A stretch of 64,000 bases of DNA, from contig UQZO01000004.1 in NCBI GenBank assembly GCA_900545545.1, positions 135,591 through 199,590 of the forward strand. The letters are read 5' to 3'. The notes beneath the pieces are model-generated. The model searched no databases. It worked only from the letters and a program-made list of their open reading frames with translations, and was not told the DNA's origin. Of this stretch, positions 52,147 to 60,602 are shown piece by piece. This stretch comes from an uncultured Subdoligranulum sp. (GTDB lineage: Bacteria > Bacillota > Clostridia > Oscillospirales > Ruminococcaceae). A program made the translations under genes and the position numbers. The number at the start of each line of letters is the position of its first letter. The first letter of the stretch is position 1.

Positions 52147-53571
52147 ATGCGTCATCTTACCCCGCAGCAGAATCGGGTCATGCGCCGGCGGGCGCGGGTT
52201 CTGGCTGCGGTTCTGGCGGCAGTATGTTTCGGCGGGCTGCTGGTGCGGCTGTTTGTACTGCAGGTTCTGGACCCCGGCGGCTACGTGGCACGGGCTGCCG
52301 ACCAACAGCTGCGGGGAGCGGTTTTGCCGGCAGCCCGCGGCGAGATGTACTCGGCGGACGGTACGCTGCTGGCCGCCAGCGAAACCTGCTGGACCATCCG
52401 TGCTGCCCCGCGGGAACTGGCGGATGAACTGGTACAGCCTGCGGCGCAGGCGCTGAGCGAGATTCTGGAGATCGACTACGAGGAAACGCTGGAGAAGCTC
52501 AGCCAGCGCACGTCCAACGACTGCCTGCTGCGGCGCCGCGTGGACCGGGAGATGGCGGATGCCGTGCGTGCCTGGTGTGTGGAACACGACGCCCAGGGCA
52601 TCCAGATCCGGCAGGATACCAAGCGGGTGTACCCCCAGGGGGATTTCATGGGAGGCATCCTCGGCTTTACCGATGTGGATAACGCGGGCCTTTGGGGGCT
52701 GGAACTGGAATACAATGAGGAACTGACCGGCCAGAACGGGCAGATCCTCACGGCCAAAAACGCCTGGGGGTACGATATGCCCACCCACTATCAGACCCTG
52801 GTGGACGCGGTGCCCGGCAATACCCTCACCCTGACCATCGATGCCAACATCCAGCATTGGCTGGAAAGTGCCATGGATGCTGCCGTGCGGGAACACAACG
52901 TGGCCCAGCGGGGCGTGGGCATCGTCATGGATGTACAGACCGGGGCGATTCTGGCTATGACGAGCCAGCCGGACTATGACCCCAACGCCCCGCGCGAGAT
53001 CATCAATGAGGAAATCCGCGCCCAGGTCAATGCCCTGACCGGGGAAGAACGCAGCGCGGCCCTGCAGGAAGCCCAGCAGACCCAGTGGCGCAACAAGGCC
53101 ATCAGCGACCTGTATGAGCCGGGCAGCGTTTTCAAACTGATCACCGCTGCAGCGGCGCTGGATACCGGAGTCTGTACGCCTACGGATACCTTTGTCTGCG
53201 CCGGTAAGATCAATGTGGCGGGCACCTGGTTCCGCTGCGCCAACGGGCATATCCACGGCGCCGAAACCTTTGCCCAGGGGCTGGCGGTCAGCTGCAACCC
53301 CTGCTTTATCCAGATCGGGGCGCGGCTGGGCAAGGAAAATTTCTGCAACTATTTTGAAGCCTTCGGCCTGCGGGAGGCCACCGGCATCGACCTGCCCGGT
53401 GAGATCAAGCGCAGCGAATACTATACCGCGGACCGGATGGGGTCGGTGCAAGATTTTGGACCAATTAAAACAGACGGTATTAGGATGAATAGTGATGAAA
53501 AAAAACAGCACCCATACTTTTGTGTGGGTGCTGTTGGTTCGGTAACATTAAAGCTAGGGTCTGATGTTTAG
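52147..53571 (+). CDS. SpoVD/PBP2-type penicillin-binding protein, interrupted before its KTG motif
   Basis: A class B transpeptidase: N-terminal membrane anchor (about residues 19-40), dimerisation domain, then the transpeptidase domain with the active serine in EPGSVFKL (Ser327, Lys330) and SxN as SCN (382-384). At about residue 435 (ADRMGSVQ) the sequence leaves the family; the usual continuation with the KTG box and C-terminus is missing. About 39 unrelated residues follow to the stop at 53571. The junction at about 53445-53452 also marks a fall in GC content. As it stands the protein cannot be a working transpeptidase. It is either SpoVD or a division PBP2b/FtsI; the remainder should lie beyond the inserted island. 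Confidence 0.85.
   Translation: MRHLTPQQNRVMRRRARVLAAVLAAVCFGGLLVRLFVLQVLDPGGYVARAADQQLRGAVLPAARGEMYSADGTLLAASETCWTIRAAPRELADELVQPAAQALSEILEIDYEETLEKLSQRTSNDCLLRRRVDREMADAVRAWCVEHDAQGIQIRQDTKRVYPQGDFMGGILGFTDVDNAGLWGLELEYNEELTGQNGQILTAKNAWGYDMPTHYQTLVDAVPGNTLTLTIDANIQHWLESAMDAAVREHNVAQRGVGIVMDVQTGAILAMTSQPDYDPNAPREIINEEIRAQVNALTGEERSAALQEAQQTQWRNKAISDLYEPGSVFKLITAAAALDTGVCTPTDTFVCAGKINVAGTWFRCANGHIHGAETFAQGLAVSCNPCFIQIGARLGKENFCNYFEAFGLREATGIDLPGEIKRSEYYTADRMGSVQDFGPIKTDGIRMNSDEKKQHPYFCVGAVGSVTLKLGSDV
53497..53535 (-). terminator. Intrinsic terminator at the left end of the island
   Basis: An 11-bp stem (53504-53514 with 53525-53535) is followed on the minus strand by an eight-base T run. 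It ends leftward transcription of the DUF6514-like gene and shields the host PBP gene. Confidence 0.8.
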
Positions 53572-53607
53572 GGTGTCAGTGATTTGTTTGAGGTGAGGTA
53601 TAGGTGG

Positions 53608-53838
53608 TCATGAAATAAAATCTTCAACCACATCTTCCAGTTGCTTCGGATCGAGCTGGCCTACAGTACATTGCAAGGACAGGCGAATTACATCCCGTCT
53701 GTTCGGCGTTACGTCGGGAACAAAAATGCAGGGAGTGCGATGCATGGTGGGAAGTTCCCATGCTACTATACCGTAGGATGTGTAATTTCCCAAGTCTTCC
53801 TGATACAACTGCTGTTTTACCGGCAGGTACAGAAACAT
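53608..53838 (-). CDS. Small DUF6514-like protein
   Basis: A 76-residue protein. It has the spacing of DUF6514 proteins: an acidic N-terminal strand, the central SYGIVAWE, a VTPNRRDVIRLSLQC stretch and the acidic end LEDVVEDFI. These small proteins occur near mobile and accessory regions of Clostridia and have no known function. GGGAAG precedes the ATG. A terminator follows 72 bases downstream. The family call was made by eye. Confidence 0.6.
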   Translation of the reverse strand: MFLYLPVKQQLYQEDLGNYTSYGIVAWELPTMHRTPCIFVPDVTPNRRDVIRLSLQCTVGQLDPKQLEDVVEDFIS

Positions 53839-54000
53839 TCTTCCCGAGTCTCCTATGATTATTTTTATATTTTCGTGATTCTTTTGATTAGTAAGTGCGG
53901 ACCTATGACAAAGTAATTCGCAAAAATTGAAATGTCAAATAGAGTTATTTAGATAGAGAGCTTACACAATGCTATTCCCTTTAAAGCACGATCCTACCAA

Positions 54001-54312
54001 TCAATTATAGGGAACATTAACAATATTGCTATAAGCCTCAACTGTTTCCAAGAGCATACCGTTTCGGTAGCATTTAGCAACAGTGTGTGCTCTGTATGCG
54101 CCTCCCGATAAATCGCGGGTGGCTTGCGTTCCAGTTGAGTAGTAACCTGAAGAGCTCCATTGAAAATCTTGGACAGGGCGATACACTCCATCGGCATGGC
54201 ATCCTTCAATTGTTACAGTGACATTTATTAATAAATCGCTATCATGTGTGGCTGCGCCACCTTCTACGTGATAAAAACCGTTACTTGTTTGGACTAATCC
54301 TGCATAGACCAT
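54001..54312 (-). pseudogene. Remnant of a secreted beta-sheet protein lacking its signal peptide
   Basis: 103 residues from an internal ATG. Sequence such as VYAGLVQTSNGFYHVEGGA, VTVTIEGC and GGAYRAHTVAKCYRNGMLLETVEAYSN resembles the mature part of small secreted Clostridial proteins (DUF6147-like). The frame is open a few codons further upstream (PIQARYTEFS) but reaches a stop inside a helix-turn-helix gene fragment, and no signal peptide exists. A deletion appears to have joined the two genes. Probably not functional. Confidence 0.5.
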
Positions 54313-54433
54313 CGAAAATTCGGTGTAACGTGCCTGGATAGGCTACCTCCTCCTGCGTTAGGCCACATGCTTTTCGCTTTTGCTGGATTCGGACTCCTAA
54401 GTGTTTCAGTTCAATTTTATGTTTATTATTCAT
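54281..54433 (-). pseudogene. Truncated XRE-family helix-turn-helix regulator
   Basis: A 50-residue frame starting MNNKHKIELKHLGVRIQQKR and KACGLTQEEVA, the first helices of an XRE/Cro-type DNA-binding domain. It then changes to YPGTLHRIFDGLCRISPNK, which is out-of-frame reading of the neighbouring secreted-protein remnant. AGGTGC lies before the ATG. It is best explained as the 5' stub of a regulator left by a deletion near 54335-54345. Confidence 0.65.
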
Positions 54434-54618
54434 GTGCAGCACCTCTAAAATAAAGTAGCAAAGATATGCTAGAAAGCACCATACATTTAATATCAATATT
54501 GACTGAATAAAGGTGTTCTTAAAATTTTTTCAAGGTTGACAAAATAAAATAATTCCTGCAAGGGGGTAATCCTGAAAATTCTGAACGGTAACCGCTACAT
54601 CAATATCGCTACGCCAAT

Positions 54619-54668
54619 AAAGAGACTCTTGAACTTCTGATTCGAATCAGAAGTTCAAGAGTCTCTTT
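54619..54668. repeat. Perfect 50-bp palindrome
   Basis: The bases 54619-54643 are exactly mirrored by 54644-54668, with no loop beyond the central TTCGAA. Flanking T and A bases allow it to act as a strong bidirectional terminator. The surrounding 54434-54733 stretch has no gene I can support. Confidence 0.8.
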
Positions 54669-54733
54669 CTAGTAAATCGCTAGGATACTTTTTTAATCAG
54701 GAGCTGAAATGTCGGAAAGGTGCCTGCAATTAG

Positions 54734-57064
54734 TTATGCCTGCAATATTTCAAGCTTCAATCGCAGAAATCTTCCCAACGGTTTTGCACGCTTGTTCTCA
54801 CGGATGCGATGGCCCCAGTGTCCGTCTTTGGAATCGGTGGCATAGGCATACATTCCGCCGGGCTGGCCGGGCCGGAAGTTCTCTCGCAAAAAGCGATTGC
54901 GTCGGCTTTGCCAGGAGGCATCCAGGGAGGCGTACTTCATGAAAGCAGGCCAGAACCGTTCATAATCCAGATAGACCGTGGTGGTATCCTTCCAGCCCAA
55001 CCGCGAAGGGTCAGCCAGATAACTATCCAAGCTGTTCCAAAGAGGCTGCTCACGCAGGAACGCATAGAAAGCAGACAGAAGGTCCGGCTGGGCAGGAGCG
55101 GGAGCAACCGCCGGGATTGAAGAGGGCACAGCACGAAGAATCTCGAAATAGACCCAGCCGCCATCCGGCAGACGCGGGGACGGAGGTAAGGTGTATCCCT
55201 GAAAATCCTGTAGAAGCATATCCCAGAGCGTGCCACACAGCAGGAGCTCTTTCCAAGGCTTCATTTTGCTGAAGCTCCGGCTTTTGCGCAGCTGATAGAT
55301 GCAAAAGTCATTCAGCGGTGCCAGCAGGGTGTCCAGCCGGAGAGCAGCTTTTCGAGCCGCCGCAAAAGCTGCCTTGCATTTGTTATGATAGGCAATATCC
55401 GGAGAAATGATAAAGTCTTGAAGTGGTGGAATTTCCAGAGAGGCATCCTCAAATTTGTAACGATACTTCAAGGGCGGTGTTCCGTCATCATTTCGAATTG
55501 TATTGATCAGGGCTCGTTTTTCCAATGCTTTGGCGCGGAAAGACAGCAATTGATTGAGGCAATGCAGCAGGAATGGCCGTAAACAATCCACAGACAGCAG
55601 TGAAAGAAAACTGCCGTCCTCCGTGACCAATGCCTCCCGGGCCTGGGCATTCAAATGCAAGAGTTGCAGTTGTTGCTGCAATTCTTTGGAAAGCTGGGCG
55701 CCGCACAGGACCAGCACCTGACACCGACGTAAAAATGGAAGAAGATCTACCAGGGTAAGGCTGCGGGAAAAGCTCTGTTCACAGCAAATCCACAGTATGT
55801 CCGGGGAGGGGGCGTTTTTGCGTGTCCGGTAGAGTTTGACGGCGTTCTCCCAGTCCTTTTTGTTTCTCAAATGGATTTTTTCATGGGAGGAAAGTGCTTG
55901 CAGAAACCGTGCAGAGACAGGCGAGGGAGAAAACAGCACGGGCTTTTCTTCGGGAGGCAAATCTCTTTTGCGAGGAAAAAGCCCGGCCTCATTCAAAATA
56001 GAAAAGGTAAGGACAGCGCACAGCAGAGAAGCAGCCGAATTGCGGCATACAAGGGCCCGTAACTGGTTCCACCGAAAGCCAAACCCTTGATTATAATGTG
56101 GCGCGGTGAACTGCAATACCGGTGGTTCTACCGGCAAGTTATACTCCAACAGACTGGGATATACGGGGCTACGATTGCTCAAATATTTAGAAAAGGAACT
56201 GCCATATATACTGAATCCGTAGAAGGAAGGCTGTAAGGAGGATTGCTGTATCTGGATTTCCCTGTCGATGACGCTTTGCCACACCTTTTGGACGACCGGA
56301 TGCAGAAGAACGGTATCGTCTGCATGGCCGGAAACAAAACAAGGAATGGCACCCCAGAACAGGGATACCTGCAGCAGAAGAAGGCGGTGAAACAACGTCT
56401 TATACTTTGCCGGGATTCTCAGTTGCTGGCACAGCGAGGCGGTAGCCTCCGTCTTCAAAGAACGCAGATGTTTGAAATACGAATTCCAGAGACGGGTGTT
56501 CTGGACGCGCAGGCGAAGGATGCCAAAGACCTCCAGATGCTCTGTGGAAAAATGAGCTTCCTTTTGGATGTACGCGATGGGATAGAAGGACCATGAATTG
56601 TGTTGAAAGGAGGAAAATCTGGAAAGCCAGCCACCCAGAATATCGGGTGCAATCTGATCTTCCGCGTAGGGGAGCTGGACTTTCCCTTTGATGCTGCCCA
56701 GGTATTCTTCCGCCAACGGTGTGTTCCCTTTTTTCAGGTATGTATAGATGGGGTCCGGCTGTTCAAAGCTGGGGCCTGTCCCGAAGGAAAGTTCATCCTG
56801 GCTCAGGAGATTCCGACGTGTCAGAGGGAGGTCGTCCGGCATTTCGGAGGCCAAACGGTCGATTCGCTGAAGAGCGCTTCTGGAAGGCATGGAAAAGTCG
56901 GAATCCGGGAAAGGAACGTCCGATTTGTCATATACCTCATCGCCCTCGCCGAATAGAGAAGCCAGATAATCGGAAAACTTAAAATTTTCATTGCCCGGCG
57001 GATCAACCTTGTTCAGGGACCGGAAGTGTCCTTTGTGTCCCTTTTTCCCCTTCCTTTGGTCCAT
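54734..57064 (-). CDS. Large protein of unknown function (776 residues)
   Basis: The family is not recognised. The N-terminus is basic (MDQRKGKKGHKGHFRS) and about 130 residues look disordered. The middle is rich in Leu, Phe and aromatic residues with hydrophobic helices (RNSAASLLCAVLTFSI near 345; LPFLRRCQVLVLCGAQL near 460). The C-terminus has WGHRIRENKRAKPLGRFL. There is no signal peptide, P-loop or evident catalytic motif. The layout weakly recalls element-borne DUF927-type ATPases whose nucleotide site has been lost, but this is a guess. The ATG at 57064 follows GGAGG; a clear promoter lies at 57115-57143. It is transcribed alone, opposite to the recombinase. Confidence 0.7.
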   Translation of the reverse strand: MDQRKGKKGHKGHFRSLNKVDPPGNENFKFSDYLASLFGEGDEVYDKSDVPFPDSDFSMPSRSALQRIDRLASEMPDDLPLTRRNLLSQDELSFGTGPSFEQPDPIYTYLKKGNTPLAEEYLGSIKGKVQLPYAEDQIAPDILGGWLSRFSSFQHNSWSFYPIAYIQKEAHFSTEHLEVFGILRLRVQNTRLWNSYFKHLRSLKTEATASLCQQLRIPAKYKTLFHRLLLLQVSLFWGAIPCFVSGHADDTVLLHPVVQKVWQSVIDREIQIQQSSLQPSFYGFSIYGSSFSKYLSNRSPVYPSLLEYNLPVEPPVLQFTAPHYNQGFGFRWNQLRALVCRNSAASLLCAVLTFSILNEAGLFPRKRDLPPEEKPVLFSPSPVSARFLQALSSHEKIHLRNKKDWENAVKLYRTRKNAPSPDILWICCEQSFSRSLTLVDLLPFLRRCQVLVLCGAQLSKELQQQLQLLHLNAQAREALVTEDGSFLSLLSVDCLRPFLLHCLNQLLSFRAKALEKRALINTIRNDDGTPPLKYRYKFEDASLEIPPLQDFIISPDIAYHNKCKAAFAAARKAALRLDTLLAPLNDFCIYQLRKSRSFSKMKPWKELLLCGTLWDMLLQDFQGYTLPPSPRLPDGGWVYFEILRAVPSSIPAVAPAPAQPDLLSAFYAFLREQPLWNSLDSYLADPSRLGWKDTTTVYLDYERFWPAFMKYASLDASWQSRRNRFLRENFRPGQPGGMYAYATDSKDGHWGHRIRENKRAKPLGRFLRLKLEILQA

Positions 57065-57114
57065 CATCAACCTCCATACAAATGCGACCGAAAACCGAAA
57101 AAATTCTTAATTTA

Positions 57115-57143
57115 ATTATAAAAAATATAGGATTCATTGTAAA
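57115..57143 (-). promoter_or_regulatory. Promoter of the 776-residue protein gene
   Basis: On the minus strand: TTTACA (57138-57143), 17-base spacer, TATAAT (57115-57120). The remaining divergent gap (57144-57396) holds a CGATTGC-CCG-GCAATCG inverted repeat (57298-57314), a possible operator or recombination site. Confidence 0.7.
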
Positions 57144-57396
57144 GAAAAATTTTGGCTTGAAACAACCTGGGCCCCTTATAAATTCTTATCAGGTCCTGAA
57201 CAATAAGCGCGCCCACAGGCTGCCTGTATAGACAATGGACCGTTTAAGGGCGGTAAAAAAATATACGGCGGTAACAGCTACCAGTAATCGCAGTGACCGA
57301 TTGCCCGGCAATCGAAAATACCGTGGGAAAGTTCTGCATATTATTGGCTAAAGAACCCACAGAACGCTGCGAACTACGATAAGGAGGTGCCCTGTT

Positions 57397-57519
57397 ATGA
57401 GCACACAATTTGTTACCATTACCTTCTCCCCGGAAGTGTCCAACCGTACACTGGCGGACTGCCTGAAGCAGCTGCTGAACAATCTCAATCTCGAGACGAA
57501 AGGGGAGGAGTCCGTATGA
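57397..57519 (+). CDS. 40-residue protein coupled to the large serine recombinase
   Basis: The frame reads MSTQFVTITFSPEVSNRTL and continues with a Leu/Asn-rich helix (DCLKQLLNNLNLETK) to GEESV. A full AAGGAGG site precedes the ATG at good spacing, and its TGA overlaps the recombinase ATG in an ATGA junction. This is strong evidence that it is translated and stoichiometrically linked to the recombinase. No family is recognised; it could be an accessory or directionality factor, or simply a leader for coupling. Confidence 0.65.
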   Translation: MSTQFVTITFSPEVSNRTLADCLKQLLNNLNLETKGEESV

Positions 57520-59075
57520 AAAAAGAGAAAACACGGGAATCTGCCCTTGACGGTGAGGATGCGGTCATCTACCTGCGTTTGTCCTCAGCTGATGGGCCGG
57601 CGGCAGAGTCGGACTCGATACAAAACCAGCGCTCCTTTTTACAGGAGTGGGCGCAAGGGCATGGATTCCATATTGTGCGGGAGTTTGTAGATGATGGCCA
57701 TACTGGTACGGATTTTGAGCGCCCTGGATTTCAGGAACTCGGCCGATGCCTGATGGACGGCAGTGTCCGCTGCATCATCGTCAAGGATCTCTCCCGCCTG
57801 GGGCGTAACTATGCCGAAACCGGGCGATACCTGGAACAGATTTTCCCTCGATTGGGGGTCAGGTTCATCGCCGTCAACGATCAGTACGACTCTGCCAAAA
57901 ACACGGACAGTGTTCAGCAGATGGCCGTATTCAAAAATGTATTCAACGATTTATACGCCGCAGATGCCAGCGCCAAAGTGCGGACCTCGCTGGGAATCCT
58001 CAAGCGGCAGGGAAAATTCCTGGGCCGACAGGCACCTTACGGGTATCGCATCGACCCCCGGGACAAGTACCATCTGCTGCCCGATGAAGAGACGGCGCCC
58101 ATTGTACAACGCATCTTTGGGCTGTTCCTGGGCGGCACCAGTCGAACCCAGATTGCCAAGATCCTCAATCGGGAGCAAATCCCTTCCCCGGCGGCTCATA
58201 AGCAGATGACGGACAAAAGCCGCCAGTTCACGGGCCTCTGGAATGCTGAAACCATCCGCCGAATCCTGAGTCATCCGGTGTACCAGGGGGACATGGCCCA
58301 GCAATTTACCCGGACCATCAGTTATAAAGTGCATCTCCGGCGTCGGGTTGACCCCGAGGAATGGATCGTGGTAAAAGGTACCCATGAACCATTGGTCAGT
58401 CGGGAAGACTTTGCCTTGGCTCAGACCATGCAGCAGGTCCGTACATATGAGACTACCGACCATCCACATCTGTTGACCGGTATTGCTTTCTGTGCCGACT
58501 GCGGCAGTCCGCTCTATGCCAAAAAGCGAGGCAAATACTGGTATCTGAATTGTTATGGTTACTACCGTGACCCCACAGCACACCGCTGTACATCCCACAG
58601 CATCCGGGAAGATGTTGTGCTGCAGGCCGTGGTGGATGCCCTGCGGACCTTGGCCCAAAACCAGGTAGATGCAAAGTCTGTGGCCCGTCAGCGCGCTGAA
58701 AAGCAGCAAGGCAATCTGGATATCAGAGGCAGGCAGCGTAAATTGCAGCAGCAGTTGGAGAATGCTCGACGTACCCGGCTGGGTGCTTACAAGGATAAAG
58801 CCGCCGGCATTCTGAGCGAGGAGGAATTTCTCGCAATTTCCGAAGACCTTAGAAAGGAGGAGAGCAGTTGTCAGCGTGAACTGAATCGGCTGGCTCGATG
58901 GGAAGATGGCCAGGATCAGACGCGCATCATTGAGCAAAAGGTAAAGGCATTCCTCCGGTTCGACCATCTGGAAAAATCTCAGCTGCAGCAGCTGGTACGT
59001 CGTGTAGAGGTGGATGCTTACAAGCATATCACCATTGCCTTCAACTTCACAGACCCCGGCAAAGGGGCCGATTGA
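57516..59075 (+). CDS. Large serine recombinase (TndX/TnpX-like integrase)
   Basis: A 519-residue site-specific recombinase able to integrate or excise the element. The N-terminal resolvase domain has the catalytic Ser23 in VIYLRLSSADG, then DDGHTGTDFERPGFQ and IVKDLSRLGRNY. The recombinase domain has GILKRQGKFLGRQAPYGY and the LLPDEETAPIVQRIF segment; the zinc ribbon is CADCGSPLYAKKRGKYWYLNC; a coiled coil (about 425-480) follows. The ATG at 57516 overlaps the 40-residue gene. It is shorter than the 700-residue TndX family, lacking much of the usual C-terminal extension, but motifs appear intact. Confidence 0.9.
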   Translation: MKKEKTRESALDGEDAVIYLRLSSADGPAAESDSIQNQRSFLQEWAQGHGFHIVREFVDDGHTGTDFERPGFQELGRCLMDGSVRCIIVKDLSRLGRNYAETGRYLEQIFPRLGVRFIAVNDQYDSAKNTDSVQQMAVFKNVFNDLYAADASAKVRTSLGILKRQGKFLGRQAPYGYRIDPRDKYHLLPDEETAPIVQRIFGLFLGGTSRTQIAKILNREQIPSPAAHKQMTDKSRQFTGLWNAETIRRILSHPVYQGDMAQQFTRTISYKVHLRRRVDPEEWIVVKGTHEPLVSREDFALAQTMQQVRTYETTDHPHLLTGIAFCADCGSPLYAKKRGKYWYLNCYGYYRDPTAHRCTSHSIREDVVLQAVVDALRTLAQNQVDAKSVARQRAEKQQGNLDIRGRQRKLQQQLENARRTRLGAYKDKAAGILSEEEFLAISEDLRKEESSCQRELNRLARWEDGQDQTRIIEQKVKAFLRFDHLEKSQLQQLVRRVEVDAYKHITIAFNFTDPGKGAD

Positions 59076-59228
59076 GCCAAACCGCAATTTTGCGGAGCAG
59101 TTCAACCGGCCTCCTTTTTTTATAGCATCACCTATTTATGTAGAACTTTCTCCCTGTTTTGAGACGCCTTTCAAGAGAAAATTTTCTCTCAGACGCTTTA
59201 TACAGCGGGCGAAAGGAGGAATGATCCC

Positions 59229-60365
59229 ATGATAAGCCAGGAGGAGCGTTCTCTTTTTCCAAGCTGTCGTCTGTATCATGAGGAGATTGGAATTCATACC
59301 CTGGAATTTCTCTACCACTTTGATCCGGTCCATGAGAAGGATGTGATGAATTGGATATGGAATGGCCTTCTGAAAAACACACCGCACCGTTCCGACAAGA
59401 CAGGTCTGGCAAACTTGATGCCGGGACTCAATGCTCAAATCTTCAGAACCAACGCGGGATTCTTTCTCAGGATGATCGTCAATCCTCGTGTTATAGTGGA
59501 TGGAAAAGACGGATATCTGGGAATCACAGACTGTGGAAGCAATACCCTTGGATTGTGCAGAAAAAAGTTTGATCGATATTGGAAGCAACGTGGCATACGT
59601 TCTATCCGGATGAAACGATGCAATCTTAGCCGGGTAGATCTTTGTATGAGCATCGAATTCGACGCAACCTTCTCGGTTCCCATGTATCTGGATCTTCTGA
59701 AACGTACACCCCACGATGGCCGATATGGGTTGCAAACAATGGAGAATCCGGAAGATGACCTCCATATTTTTAAAATTGCAAATGGATGCAGAGCCCTGGT
59801 TGTGTATGATAAACTCTATGAGCAGCGTCGGTTTGCTCATGATGGGTTTGACTGTGAGAATCTGATGCGTATTGAGTATCAAATGTATTCCAAAGCACTT
59901 TATAAATTGCGCAGGAAGCAAACGCTGGAAAATGACCAGGAACTACTGAGTTGGATGATGGCCCATGTGCCGGAAATCCTGTGCAAAGGGATCGCATTTT
60001 GTTTGGTGACTGATCCATATGTAAATGCCGAAAAAATCCGGGCGTGCATTCAAAAAGAAACCGGTTGGAGGCAAAGCACCAAAGACGACCTGCGGCAGAT
60101 GCAAAGAGAACTGTACCGGGCCAAGAACTATGACGAATACCTGAAACGGTCGGCCATTTCCGTCCTTTCCCAAGAAGGCTCCGATGACCTTCCCATGGAA
60201 GCCATCAAACCCTGTCGCCTTGACAGGAAACTGAAGTGCTATAGAGATTTGAAACTCTGTCCGGCATGTCTTCGAAAAGGAAGTGGACGTTTCTATCTGC
60301 CCAGCTTGTATCAGTTGGTCTGTTCGGTTTTATCTGACCATGAGAAGCAATGCCGTGCAGAATAG
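59229..60365 (+). CDS. Plasmid/phage-type replication initiation protein
   Basis: A 378-residue protein resembling the gene II/RepL-type and Rep_trans initiators: LSRVDLCMSIEFD, an extended beta stretch, ALVVYDKLYEQRRF and the NLMRIEYQMYSKALYKL segment that is typical of rolling-circle replication proteins. A Cys pair near the end (CPACLRKG) may be a zinc knuckle. AAAGGAGG precedes the ATG. Its presence suggests the island can replicate as a circle after excision or descends from a plasmid. The catalytic Tyr is not assigned. The gap 60366-60540 shows no gene. Confidence 0.65.
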   Translation: MISQEERSLFPSCRLYHEEIGIHTLEFLYHFDPVHEKDVMNWIWNGLLKNTPHRSDKTGLANLMPGLNAQIFRTNAGFFLRMIVNPRVIVDGKDGYLGITDCGSNTLGLCRKKFDRYWKQRGIRSIRMKRCNLSRVDLCMSIEFDATFSVPMYLDLLKRTPHDGRYGLQTMENPEDDLHIFKIANGCRALVVYDKLYEQRRFAHDGFDCENLMRIEYQMYSKALYKLRRKQTLENDQELLSWMMAHVPEILCKGIAFCLVTDPYVNAEKIRACIQKETGWRQSTKDDLRQMQRELYRAKNYDEYLKRSAISVLSQEGSDDLPMEAIKPCRLDRKLKCYRDLKLCPACLRKGSGRFYLPSLYQLVCSVLSDHEKQCRAE

Positions 60366-60540
60366 GGTATACCTCAAATTGATCGCTGCCAGGTACTCTA
60401 TTTTGTAAAGAATAAGTTGGAATTTGAATTGATTGACAAAATGTAATATGGACGGCTCTATTTTACAGACTGTATTTTCATCCGGCTGGAATGGGCTACA
60501 CAATGCTATGAAGTTGGACAAAGTGGCGTCTTGACGCACA

Positions 60541-60599
60541 AAAAAGAAGGCCCCTTCCCCGGGACCATGCCTGTGGCGGTGGGCGGGGAAGGAGCGGGG
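60541..60599 (-). terminator. Terminator of the amidoligase-amidotransferase-resolvase operon
   Basis: On the minus strand a long stem of CCCC..CCTTCCCCG and CGGGGAAGGGG arms with a large loop is followed by CTTCTTTTTT. Confidence 0.7.
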
Positions 60600-60602
60600 T
60601 GA

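Noticed and set aside
54534..54636. Short frame ending KRLLNF before the palindrome
   Set aside because: It has no start codon with a ribosome site and no recognisable family; it may be a gene tail left by deletion but cannot be supported.
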